From the NCBI RefSeq assembly GCF_001653235.2, contig NC_035791.1, forward strand, positions 2,170,001 to 2,234,000: a DNA stretch of 64,000 bases. Reading direction: 5' to 3'. Below, piece by piece: positions 52,807 to 62,995 of the stretch (positions are counted from its first letter, which is position 1; each line of letters opens with the position of its first letter). Source of the DNA: Pochonia chlamydosporia 170 (taxonomy: Eukaryota > Ascomycota > Sordariomycetes > Hypocreales > Clavicipitaceae). A program made the position numbers and the translations under genes. The notes beneath the pieces are model-generated. The model did no database searches. It was not told the origin of the DNA and saw only the letters and a list, made by a program, of their open reading frames with translations.

Positions 52807-55800
52807 GTTGATGTGATGATGAAATACTTGAACGCGACACACCGAACATCAAGGACTCGAACTTGAGCTTCTGCCCAACATCACATGGGCGGTGGCCTCC
52901 TCTACTTATACCTGAACGACTGGCGTCCATGTCTCTTTTCCAGGAACTCGTCACTCTGCATGATGTGAAATGGCGATGTAACTTTGTGGTTCATCTTCAA
53001 TGCGTCTGGTGCTTTAGGTTTCTGTCTAACCAGGACACGGCTTGCTGCTAAGAGACACTGGGGTGCTTATGATGTGGAACCAACAACTTTGTGTGACGTT
53101 TATTTCGTGGTACCGAGTAATCAAACTGTTGAGAGACTTTTTTATTTTTTTGATCCTTGCTGCGTGACATTGAATGCGTCTAAGCGCCGACATTGCAAAT
53201 CAAGAATGCTCGTATGGAGCACAGGCAAGCTACTCACATCTTGGCTGCTCTTGGCTATTACATGGGTACTTCAGACTGACCGTCGGGGCAACTCAACCGG
53301 CCTTGGATGAGGCACTACTTACGGAGTACTGCCTTGGACTTGTTTGGGTCGTTGGTCCTTTGAGGAGAATTGGACCTGCAGCGGATGAAATCCCGAATTA
53401 CTGCAAGGAAATTCCACCTATCTCAGTCAACATCTTGCGAGAGAGCCCTGACCGCCCGATGACCACGGAGCCAACGGCTCTCGTTCCGGGGCAAGGCGCA
53501 TTGGTCTGCACAAGGAAGCCTAGGTCTCCTGTAGAAGGTACAGAAGCGAATTACTGGGTTGATGGGCAGAGTCGAAAAGTCCCGGACCATCCCCTGTCGC
53601 TTGAGAAAGGAACAGACGGCATCAGTAATGCCCGAGAACCAATTGGTCATGGCATGTGTCTACTGCAGACCGGACGAACGCACAAACAGGAAAGAGAGTC
53701 GCATAAAGTTGTAAAATAGTAACTCCGTGCCAATAATCTCCGCATTTTTGTTTGCCAGCCTGCAATATCGCCAGGACAAGGCCATGGCGTTGGTGTCTGT
53801 TGGCTTGAATCTCCAGAGTTTAGATTCACACTTAGCAATAAAGGAGAGACAAGCCATCTCTTCGTCCAAAAAACCGTGTCTCGCGTTCATGTCCTCTACT
53901 CCAGTCTCAAAGACAATTAAGCCCTTGCATACTCCATAGTTCTGGACCCATTTGGGGGCTGATAATCTACCACCTCGACGGGGGTCCAGATATCCGAGAC
54001 CTGATGAAAAAGAACAGCCCAGAGCTCGATCGATACAAGGTAAACAATATCATCTCGGCCCATAAAACCAATGCAGTGATTCCAATAACAGCCCCAGCAC
54101 GTTTTGTGCACTCAATCTTGTACAAGAGCAAGGCCCCAAAACGGTGAAGCAACTGGATTAACCACAATCGATTCACACTGCTTCGTGTTACGCCCGGTCA
54201 GCACATCTTTTCCGGGGCCCTAACCAATCGTCTTCTTGCCAATTACGCCAGGTCCAGGATCGAGACCACCAAGACAAGCCCCAACATCTGCAGGTGAGAC
54301 TTCGCGGAAGAGCTAGCCAGCGGATCCGCCCGAAAGCCACCATGCAAAAGAGAGCTCAGGGCATAAGTGCCGGATGAAGCTTTGGCCAGAAGAGAGATCA
54401 AATGGATGTTTGTAAACATGATGCCAAGAGTGGCTATTTCCACCAATATGCGGGTTTGGCTTGGCTTCCCTCCGAGAATAGCCTTTTCATCCCCTGATAA
54501 TCACGCCAGACGATCGAGTTGCCCGACTTAGGCGCCGTCGATTGCTGCGGGGTTTTTCTTGGCTTGCAGTTTATCACACGTCTTTCTCTTCACGGGCCTG
54601 TTTGAGTGATGATGCCTTGATGTTTGGGATTGCTAAATATAAGTTTGTTCACAAGGGACGACTACAAAACTACCAACTCAAAGTCGATGTGTCAATAATG
54701 CATGACCCTGTGGTCTTGGCAAATACGAACAAGATACCCGGCGCGGGGATAGAAGCGTGTATGGACAAAGTTTTCATGTGCCACAGCGTTCTTTTGCATT
54801 GAAACAGCGTCTTTTCTTCGTCATGTTCGATAATGGTGCCAGTGTGGGAGCTCCCCCAGAAATGCCACATTCCTCCAAAGTTGTCCAAAGAGTCACCGAG
54901 TCGGGGTCGGGCGAATTCATCGTCCTAGGCTCAGCATCTCCGGCTTCCAAACTCAGTCCTAGGTCACCGGATATTTTCTGATCGATTAGCAAGCAATTTA
55001 GAATCGGGTCCAGTCTTAGCCTACGCTGGAATGTTGCGCAGATTCCAAATCAGCTGACGCATGGTTGGCGCGTCGCAGAAGCCCTCGTGGGTTGCTCGCA
55101 CGATGTAACCCTCAGTCTGAAGTTGTTGGTCCAGGGTTTTGCAAACCAATCGTGTCCGAGCCTGCGTGTACGAAGTAAGTCTTCAAGAGTTCAGCGTCAT
55201 CGGCACTTGATATGCTTTGGTAGGTTGGCAACGGCGCAGCTTCGTTCCTCTTGTATGACCTTCCTCTCTAACCCTCGTTATGATGCCGAGAATGTCACTG
55301 CATGTCACTGAATAGCATTACAATTGGAAGAAGGCAATCAATTGAATACAGTCGTATTTTTCGTCCTTCCCTTTCTTTAGATGGTCAATTTAATCTATCA
55401 ATTGCATTGATCACTGCCGAGTATCCACAGGTATCCCACGATCTCGGTTACCGGTCGAGTTTATGGGCCTTTATGTAGGAGTCAAATCTACCAGCACTTG
55501 CATCTTGCGGGTATCTGGGCATTTGTTATTGCAGATGTATTATGATTGTGTGGCACTCTCGGCTTCGAAGGGAAGCTTGGAACAAGATCAAAGATAACTC
55601 AGGGCCAGCATGTGTCCACGCCCACAAAGTGCATTATTGACCCGATAAGGCGAAACTGTTTGTAGGTCTTCCCTTTTTATGAATGGATGGAATAGACCTG
55701 GCGGCGCCACAATACATCAAATGCAGCCATTCTGTATAAATCAGGTCCCAAGTAAACAGTGACAACTGACAATGCCCATGCAATGACCCCGAGTGCTTAA

Positions 55801-57083
55801 TATCACAGGGTAGAGGTTCTCAGAATTTCAGCACCAGATAGATGGCTTTCGTAATTGCTGGTGGTTTCATCGTAATCCTCTGGCATAAACGTTCTCACCG
55901 TAATGCTTAGCTTCAAGAGGCGACCAGTAGTGTATTCTGCATTACAAATACAACGTAGAAGGCGGTTCAGGCAAGTACGCCTCGTTAGGCAGGAAGACGA
56001 GATCGACGTCCCCCATAAATGGAACTAATGTCCTACAGCGTCGTGTAGGCCTGCAAGCCAAGAGTTATGAGCCTATAAATGAAGTGCTTGGTCATAGAAG
56101 ATGCAATAGTGGAGGTGGCGACAGAAAGGCATGACAAAGATCCCACAGCAGGTTGAGCAGGCCGGAAGCCATATGGTGTCGTCGTAGTGGCCATGTGTGT
56201 TTTGCGCGAGGAATAAATGATTACATGCAAGACCAAAGTGAGAAAGTTCGTGAAGAAGTAAAACAAAGAAATGGAGGATTTAACTAGCCACCGGACTCCG
56301 CATTCGCCAAAGGGGATCTATGTTAAGTCATCGGAGCCCATCCGCGGCACTAAATGATGAATAACAACCTGCCTTTGGTGGCGATGGCAGAATTGGGACC
56401 GTGCAGAGCTAATGCACCAGATCACCAACAAAGACACGAGTGTCGGGGAGAGACTTTGCGGAAAATGTCGTTATGGGATTAGGCTTAATGGTAAACTATC
56501 GGGAACCGTGCCGTGTACCTTCGGTATACTAGTAGTGTCCAAGAGAACCCTTGGATGTTAAAACATAGAGATACCTAAGATAAATACAAGGCCTTAGATA
56601 CACAGCCTTAAAATAGAGGAGGTTGATATTTCACTCTACAAGCGACCTTTAACGATATTTTAAGGGGAAAGGGGGGTGGGTGATGTATACTATGCACTTG
56701 GCTTTTGGTCTAAGGTGTTGCCAGAAGGCTATGTATCGTATTGCCACATCAATGAAAGGATCAAAGGAGATGATACTTAAGATGGACGAAACGTATTAGC
56801 TACCCTCTACACTATCCCGCGGGGTTTCGATCCCGAAATTTGGAGAGAATCCATTGACACACTGGTTGAGTGTCTATTCTGTGTCTGAAGCCACGGGCTA
56901 TATGCCGCTCCAACATGCTCGCTCTACTTGTGACAAATAGCAATTTTCGGACTGTTGATATCACCAAGTACACTGTGAAAACAGGTGTCAGTAAAGTTAA
57001 GGTATTCCAGGTCATAACACCTAAGGCCGGCTGCCTGTTGCTTCCAGCAAGGGTCGTCGGCCGGTGACACCAGCTATACGTAC
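52807..57083. other. 4.3-kb region without recognisable genes
   Basis: Holds the catalase promoter at its left end and the 3' end of the next gene at its right. Frames of 60-181 codons (longest 53174-53719, plus) lack motifs. One TACGGAGTA motif is at 53320. Several patches near 56500-56700 are AT-rich. No transposase or polymerase motif seen. Confidence 0.5.
52905..52911 (-). promoter_or_regulatory. TATA-like box of the catalase gene
   Basis: On the minus strand TATAAGTAG lies about 100 bp before the ATG at 52806, spacing consistent with a TATA promoter. Confidence 0.4.
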
Positions 57084-57662
57084 CTAGTTCAGTTGGCAGT
57101 GGTTCGAGTTGTCGCATTGTGCGAATGCATCACTGAACTGATATTCGAGGCAATTCGCATCTCGGCATGGCACCCAGGTAACAGTATGCTGATATGGGTC
57201 ACAAGCCTTCTCGCAGTGCTGGCCAGGGGGTTCCAATGAGCTATTAGCAGGATCGGCGCCGCCGATAGGGCTACAGACCCAGTCACATTGCTGGCAATCC
57301 ATGTTGGTGACTGCAAACCACTGCTTTACCCACAAACGTTCCGTTATTGGCGGGTGGTAATCCACAGTGTAGGTATCTCCAGTCGTGATGCTTTCACTGA
57401 ACGTGTAGCTAGCCTGGAAAGCATAGGCGGCATCCTTAGCTACATTAAAAGTCACACTTAGGCCTTCCGTGACAGACCACCCAATGGTTCTAGTATCTAC
57501 ATGTGATAAATGGCACACATTGCTGTCGACACATCTGTAGACAGACCCAGTGCCGTACCACCAATAGTCCCATCGAGTTGCTCGGCTCTTACATTCGTAG
57601 ATGTGAGCAGTGGCAGTTCCGGCTGCCATAACCACCCCGAAGAAGAACTTTATCGGATACAT
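57084..57662 (-). CDS. secreted cysteine-rich protein, family unknown
   Basis: 192 residues from ATG 57662; the frame opens at a GTG (57677), which was trimmed. Signal peptide 1-19 ('MYPIKFFFGVVMAAGTATA'). The mature part has 13 cysteines: a first cluster near 'ECKSRATRWDYW' and 'YRCVDSNVC', then a Ser/Thr-rich stretch 'GWSVTEGLSVTFNV...FQASYTFSESITTGDTYT', and a Cys-dense tail ('CQQCDWVCSP', 'CEKACD', 'CRDANCLEYQF', 'CDNSNHC'). The middle alternates polar and aromatic residues as in beta-strands of some pore-forming proteins, but this likeness is weak. No known family was recognised. A secreted effector or self-defence protein is possible. Confidence 0.72.
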   Translation of the reverse strand: MYPIKFFFGVVMAAGTATAHIYECKSRATRWDYWWYGTGSVYRCVDSNVCHLSHVDTRTIGWSVTEGLSVTFNVAKDAAYAFQASYTFSESITTGDTYTVDYHPPITERLWVKQWFAVTNMDCQQCDWVCSPIGGADPANSSLEPPGQHCEKACDPYQHTVTWVPCRDANCLEYQFSDAFAQCDNSNHCQLN

Positions 57663-58793
57663 ACCGTGGTGAAGCACAAGCTATTCTTTTATATTTCAGA
57701 AGAATTTCGTTGGTACTGTTGGCGCAGTAAGATCACGCGACACGATAATACTCGGTCAAACGGATAGCAACCAGGGTAATAAGAGAGAAAGAGTAAAATA
57801 AGTTCACTAGAGCTGAGCTAGCTTTGGAATCTAGGTATGAGGGTAAGCAGAATAAATAATTGCAACGGATTAAAATCTCTATGAAGGAAGCCGTGTACTA
57901 CTTATAGTTTACAAAAAAAAAAGCCTGTAAAACACTTGAGTTTGTACTAGTTGTATCAATTGACAACGTGCCTGATTTTGATTTTGGATGCCATCACCGG
58001 CCCATACCTGCCTACATGCCTGTGTTGGTCTTCTCGCCATGCAAAGCACCTGTCAAGTATTGGTTGCGCCAGTCCAGTTTTGGAAGGTTTGTAACGGCCA
58101 CGGCCGCTAATCTCGGTTTGCTCCAAGCGGTAAGGCTGAGCTAGGCTACAATGGAAGGTGGCGTCTGCGCAAGCGAAGGGACTTTGTGAGAATGGCAGGA
58201 GGGCACGGCACGCGGGTAAAAGATAACGCCAACTTCTCGCTTCAAGGCTGCCTACCTAGAATACGCATTTGTGCAGGGAAACATGGAGGGTGACGTTAAA
58301 TATCTGACATAGTCTCTTCTTTTAGCATTCAACGTAAAGGCTCGACTGGATTCTCCTCGTATCTTCTGAGCTAGCCGTAAAAACCAGCACAGTAATACAT
58401 TGGTCAGATCATTTGCCCTTCGTCTAACCAACTTAGTACCTATAAATAGCGTTGTTCCTGGCTAGCATTATGGTGCCCTCGTCTTCCAGAACTAGTAGAT
58501 AGAATGGACAACATTGAAAAGTTGTGGCGCCGTTAGGCCCACTGCAAAGTGAGCCGATATGTAGATTGATATTACGCACCCTTGCCCACCAGACGGTGGA
58601 AAGAACATGAGCTTTACGCCTCGTACTGTACTTGTTTAGGATATTATCCGGCAAAGTCAAGGTAGAATTGACACATCACCTCTCAAAACACTAGATTCTC
58701 ATCATATATCTAGTTAATTATATCCCAGTTTAATCTTTCTCTTTTTTCTTTCAAGTTACTTTTTGTGGAAAAAAGGTTCTCTACCTAACCAAT
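57663..58793. promoter_or_regulatory. divergent promoter region between two secreted-protein genes
   Basis: 1.13 kb between divergent genes. An A-run occurs near 57913-57921 and pyrimidine-rich leader (CTTTCTCTTTTTTC) at 58735-58750. No gene recognised. Confidence 0.45.
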
Positions 58794-59761
58794 ATGGCCC
58801 CATTACGCAGCCTGCTTCTCGGTGGCACTGTTTGGTGCCTTCTCGCCTCCCGCGCCATCTCAGCCAGTACAAATCAAACCTCATCGGCTGGATGTCATGC
58901 CTCCGACAAAGACTTTGGGCCGCCCTTCAATACTACCGGCACAGCCTCATTTAACCTTGGTAGTGTTGGCTACAAGAACACAAAGCCGTGGTACCTAACT
59001 ATTGGCCTCAAGGACAGACGGGATCTCAATGCTTCTTATACAGGCACGCAAACAGTGAACAGCTATGTCAGCCTGCCCGATGATTTCATCAACAGGGCGG
59101 ATGGAAACTACACCCAAATGTGTGCTTATCGCCTTGTGGAGCAGAATTCAACTGCAGCAGAAGGCAACGGCTCATGCATGGGTGTGCTAAGCGACGCATG
59201 CACCAAGTACATTCAAACCTTTCAAGAATCCACGTCTTTCTCAGACGGTAAATGCCCTGAATTCTCCCCTGGGAAAGGTTGTGGCGACAGCATTTTTCAG
59301 CTGGGTAAGTTATTCCTCTTACACAACAGGTTTAGCGTTTGAGATGTTGCCGTTGGGCCGCTAATGTGATGCCTTCTTTGTTAGCCATTCCAACAAACTT
59401 TACGAGCACCAATTGCTCAACAAGTGGGCTCCCCGGGGTAGCCGAGATACCTCAAAATTACACCACTCGAGGCCTATTCGGAATTGCGTGGTCTATTGGA
59501 GACAAGGAGATCAACTCGTTTGATGCTTACGACCTACACGTGCGTCAGCCAAACCCTATTCTCCTCGTCTTCGGCTACAACCAGGGTTATAGCCAGGATA
59601 ACAACCATGAAACCATTTATGTTGCCAAATTATTCTGTGTTGCGCCGGATCATGTTGCCGCAGGAAGTCGTGACCCAAAATCTTCCGCAATTGAGCTGCG
59701 AGTCAACAAGGCCATGGTGCTGGCAATGGCGGCCATGAGCTTTGTTATGTGCATTCTCTAG
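58794..59761 (+). CDS. secreted, probably GPI-anchored glycoprotein, family unknown
   Basis: Two exons, 58794-59304 and 59385-59761, joined by an 80-nt GT-AG intron; 295 residues. Signal peptide 1-24 ('LLLGGTVWCLLASRAISA'). The body has many N-glycosylation sequons (NQT, NTT, NAS, NYT, NST, NGS, NFT, NCS) and scattered cysteines. The C-terminus is a short polar stretch followed by a hydrophobic tail 'AMVLAMAAMSFVMCIL' with no residues after it, as for a GPI-anchor signal. It may sit in the plasma membrane or cell wall. No domain recognised. Confidence 0.82.
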
Positions 59762-59998
59762 TTAAATAATGGGAATTGATACCCATAAGTACTTCCCAGC
59801 AAAGGCGGTGTAGCTGGCTGCCTTAACAGCTCTCTATAATACAAATCTTTATCGCTGGATAGGTCCACAAAATCTTCCATAGGTCGCCTGCTTTCGCCGG
59901 CGCGTCATCCTGCTCGTTTCAGTTGAAAATGTGATTCTTCAAGTGTACTTAGTCATTGATTAAGATATCTAGAGAGATCAGGTAGACCTCTTTATAGG

Positions 59999-60028
59999 CA
60001 AAAGCAAGCTACCTGCAGCTTGCTTTTG
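59999..60028. repeat. 12-bp inverted repeat with 6-nt spacer
   Basis: CAAAAGCAAGCT (59999-60010) and AGCTTGCTTTTG (60017-60028) are exact reverse complements around ACCTGC. It lies just beside the LINE remnant and could be the end of a small element or a folded 3' signal. Confidence 0.65.
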
Positions 60029-60041
60029 TTGCGTTATAACA

Positions 60042-60275
60042 CTACTGATACATTGTGATGTTTGATCCCTTGATAATTGCTTTTGGTAGCTTCAGCCTCT
60101 GTCTAGTAGCTTCAAGTGCTGTATCAGAGCTGCTAACGTTATCCCCGTTGACACTTACATACATGTAGATTGTCCCTGCCTGCGTAGGCAGCCATGCCAT
60201 CTCGTCACCTGCCGTCCAGAAACAACTGTTTCCTGCAATTTTGGTGTGTCCGGGTATCCAGCGGCAGTGTTGCAT
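60042..60275 (-). mobile_element. LINE (Tad-like) RNase H remnant
   Basis: The minus-strand frame contains 'RWIPGHTKIAGN', matching the RNase H segment of fungal Tad-type LINEs ('W.PGH..I.GNE.AD'). The catalytic Asp after GN is lost ('GNSCFWTAGDEMA'), and no reverse transcriptase is present, so this is a dead fragment. The adjoining AT-rich DNA and A-run fit a mutated retrotransposon tail. Confidence 0.55.
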
Positions 60276-60329
60276 TCAATATTCAATACTCAATATGGCC
60301 TTGTATTGAAAAGACTCAATATGAGGAAG

Positions 60330-60660
60330 TCCCATGTTGAATAGGTATTTACTATAAAGGTAAAAGTATTTTACGTGCTTTTAGTCTCTATATTACTTCT
60401 AGATAGCTTAAAGAAAAGCTTTAGAATTATTATAAGTAGAATTTATTTAGCTAAAACTCTATCTATATAGCTATCTCTTAAAGGTATAAAGTGTAATAGC
60501 TTTACTGCTACTAGCTATAACTAATGTAATTTTTAAAAAAAAAAAAAAAAAAAAAAAGCAGAATCTAACTAGTAGATTTGCCGGCGATTTATCTGCTTTT
60601 AATGGCTTTATAAAAAGCCTTAATTTAGCTTTATAGCAGCATTACAAAGGTTAGGTGTTG
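60330..60660. repeat. AT-rich block with 23-base A-run
   Basis: Rich in TAGCT, TTTA and TATA words, with far less G and C than its neighbours. The A-run spans 60535-60557. The pattern suggests repeat-induced C-to-T mutation of a former repeat; the dinucleotide index was not computed. Confidence 0.6.
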
Positions 60661-60973
60661 CAATAAGGGTGCATTGTGCGGTTTGTGTAAGATGCGAGGT
60701 TAGCGGACTTTGCAGTCACTTATCTAATGTCCCACCGTACGGGCCCGTTACTCCTTTGGGACGAATTCAACACGGCAGCTCGGCAGTAATAGCGAATGCG
60801 TTTCATACAACCCGTGTACCTACAAAATACACTTCAATTGTAATTTAGATATAATCCCCATACGACATATAGATACAAGATATATAGAGTAAGCACAAAG
60901 ACTCGCCCGCCACACAAACCAAAAGTATCGCCAAACCACGCTCAAAATCACACAGATCTCAACCATTGCCCCC

Positions 60974-62995
60974 CTAACCAAGATATATATCCACCTCATC
61001 CTTTGCCTCCGCATCCCACGCCCTCTGCAAGATATGTCCTATGCCCCGTCTATATGCCACCCCTGATATTCTCTCAATCCATAAGACATTGACAAAATGC
61101 ACCACACCATCATCATCCATGTTCTCAGAAAACCTATCCATCGGAAATACATACGATCCCTTGCGCTCCATGGCCGTCGAAATGGCTATAAACTCCAGCT
61201 TCTCGTCCCCGTCGTAATTGGACGTCTGTATGCCCAGCCACTGGTCCTGAGACCTCAATTCGCCAATCCACTTGTTTGACCGACTCCAGATGTTGCCCAC
61301 TGCCACCGGTGGATTCGGCAAGTCCTTGGGCACCATTGATATTGCGTAGTCTACATCGAAAAAGCCGGTCGTTGTACGGAACGCCAGCAGCGGGAGAGGA
61401 TGAGTTAATTCCGTAGGCTGGGACTCGTATGTGTCGTCGGGAGGGTCTTCCACGGGGACAGGATACTTGAACAGTGTGAAGTCGTCGCTGTCGTGTTTGA
61501 AGTGATTGCCGGACTTGACCCATCCGGGAGGCAGAGCTTGGCTGGAGTTCTTACGAGAGCGCAGTTCCCGCATTTGTAGGCCCGTGTTCTTGATGGGTAC
61601 GGTATTGGCTCTGTCGGAGAGACTCCAGGTCACGGTTGGCTTGATGCGAAAAGGGTGCGTCGGTTTAAACCTCTTGGACTCTTGGCCACGTTTTACTGAT
61701 TGAGTTTCCTCGACATAGTCTGCGCCGGCTCTCCAAAGGGTAAGGTCAACCGGTATTCCATCAAACCACCAGCCCATCCAGGACCAGGACGGAAGAAAAG
61801 GCGGCCGAGACATGGCCCTTCTTCGAATAGTTGCCTGTGGTCTCCAGAGCAGGGCGAGATCGATGAACATGAGGGGCATGCCGTATACGAAACCCCCGTG
61901 AAAGATGCGAGACATGACATGGGTGATGCCGGCAAAAGCATTGAGCGTATCGTCCACAATGGTGACCCTCCTGGCGCTATAGTCCATGGCCAGGCGTGCA
62001 TATTCGTCCACATCGGGCCACTCTGCATGCTGGAAACCAAATGCCGCTTCTGATATCCGATTCGTACAAGTAGGCTTCTTCCCACGAAGAATCTTCATCA
62101 TGCTCGTGGTGCTTCCCTGCCACAAATCGCAGTGGCACTCCCAGGTGATGGTGTCCTCGAATAAAAAGATGGCGCGTCTCGAATACACCAGCTCCTGCAA
62201 GGTCCATCCTCTGGTGTTCCACCTTGACGATAATAGTAGCTCATTGTGTTCTTGGTTGCTCTTGTTGGCAGTGCGCGTAGGTCGTCGCGGATCCAGGGGA
62301 AGGAGACCAGTATGAACGTCCCCGAAGGCTGAAATAATGGTCAAATAAGCATTCGAAAAGACATAGGCCATGTGCTCGATATGGTCGGCCTTGTCTTTTT
62401 CGTCATCCTGGACTATGCACATGCGATCCACCCACAGATGACGCACCCCGAGCTTCTTGGTCAGCCATATGGCATCGAGTATAGTTCGCGGAACGTCGTC
62501 GTCCGGCAGACCAAGTTGATAGGCGTCAACATTGGTCGTCAAGAGCTGCGCAACGCCGTTGGGACCGCCTCGTCGCGGGTTGGTCACTCCCCAGACATAA
62601 CTGAGTGCCGCGTACCTGTCCGTGGGCTTTGAGCGGACCAAGCAGCGGTCAACGCAGTCGATGAGGTAAACCGGGCGCCAGGTCGGAATGTCGTCGGGCG
62701 TAGTTCCGCTGCAGTGATTGCCATGCTCGGCATTGCAGGTATCAAGCCATTCTCGAATGCGCGGGATGGGCGACTGTTTGGATGCCGATGATGATGCCGA
62801 TGTCGATGCGCGACGCTGTACGGCAGCCGAAGTTTCCTTGCGGGCCTGGTTGAATGTGCCCAGCAGGCGGTCTGTGATGCTCAGTCGTTTACTCTGCGAC
62901 GGGTCGCGATCTCGTTCGCGATCTCTATCCCTCTCACGATCTCGGTCTCTATCTCGTGCCCGGTCTCGCTGCGGGGAGTGCGCCGGCTCAGGCAT
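60974..62995 (-). CDS. HET-domain (heterokaryon incompatibility) protein
   Basis: One exon, 673 residues. Residues 8-35 form a remarkable Arg-Asp/Arg-Glu dipeptide repeat (RDRDRE type), and the next 50 are Ser-rich. The HET domain begins near residue 128 with 'RYAALSYVWG', then 'TILDAIWLTKKLGVRHLWVDRMCIVQDD', 'HMAYVFSNAYLTIISAFG' and 'NTRGWTLQELVYSRRAIFLFE'. All core HET blocks are intact. HET proteins take part in non-self recognition and cell death on fusion of unlike strains, though most are uncharacterised. No NACHT, WD or ankyrin part is seen; the C-terminal half is of unknown fold. Confidence 0.92.
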   Translation of the reverse strand: MPEPAHSPQRDRARDRDRDRERDRDRERDRDPSQSKRLSITDRLLGTFNQARKETSAAVQRRASTSASSSASKQSPIPRIREWLDTCNAEHGNHCSGTTPDDIPTWRPVYLIDCVDRCLVRSKPTDRYAALSYVWGVTNPRRGGPNGVAQLLTTNVDAYQLGLPDDDVPRTILDAIWLTKKLGVRHLWVDRMCIVQDDEKDKADHIEHMAYVFSNAYLTIISAFGDVHTGLLPLDPRRPTRTANKSNQEHNELLLSSRWNTRGWTLQELVYSRRAIFLFEDTITWECHCDLWQGSTTSMMKILRGKKPTCTNRISEAAFGFQHAEWPDVDEYARLAMDYSARRVTIVDDTLNAFAGITHVMSRIFHGGFVYGMPLMFIDLALLWRPQATIRRRAMSRPPFLPSWSWMGWWFDGIPVDLTLWRAGADYVEETQSVKRGQESKRFKPTHPFRIKPTVTWSLSDRANTVPIKNTGLQMRELRSRKNSSQALPPGWVKSGNHFKHDSDDFTLFKYPVPVEDPPDDTYESQPTELTHPLPLLAFRTTTGFFDVDYAISMVPKDLPNPPVAVGNIWSRSNKWIGELRSQDQWLGIQTSNYDGDEKLEFIAISTAMERKGSYVFPMDRFSENMDDDGVVHFVNVLWIERISGVAYRRGIGHILQRAWDAEAKDEVDIYLG
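62885..62975 (-). repeat. hexanucleotide-type repeat encoding the Arg-Asp/Arg-Glu tract
   Basis: Degenerate CGAGAT/CGTGAG units (minus strand) repeat about a dozen times inside the HET gene, encoding alternating Arg with Asp or Glu. Repeats of this kind may expand and contract. Confidence 0.6.

Larger units (their letters stand above)
59762..60973. other. transposon remnant and AT-rich DNA
   Basis: Holds a 12-bp inverted repeat (59999-60028), a LINE RNase H remnant (60042-60275), an AT-rich block with many TAGCT words (60330-60660) and a 23-base A-run (60535-60557). It lies between the GPI-like gene and the 3' end of the HET gene. Confidence 0.6.

Noticed and set aside
53174..53719. 181-codon open frame, plus strand
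   Set aside because: Low-complexity mix without domain, signal peptide or splice structure; likely chance.
45689..59761. biosynthetic gene cluster
   Set aside because: No polyketide synthase, peptide synthetase, terpene cyclase or P450 is present; the genes share secretion, not a metabolic route.
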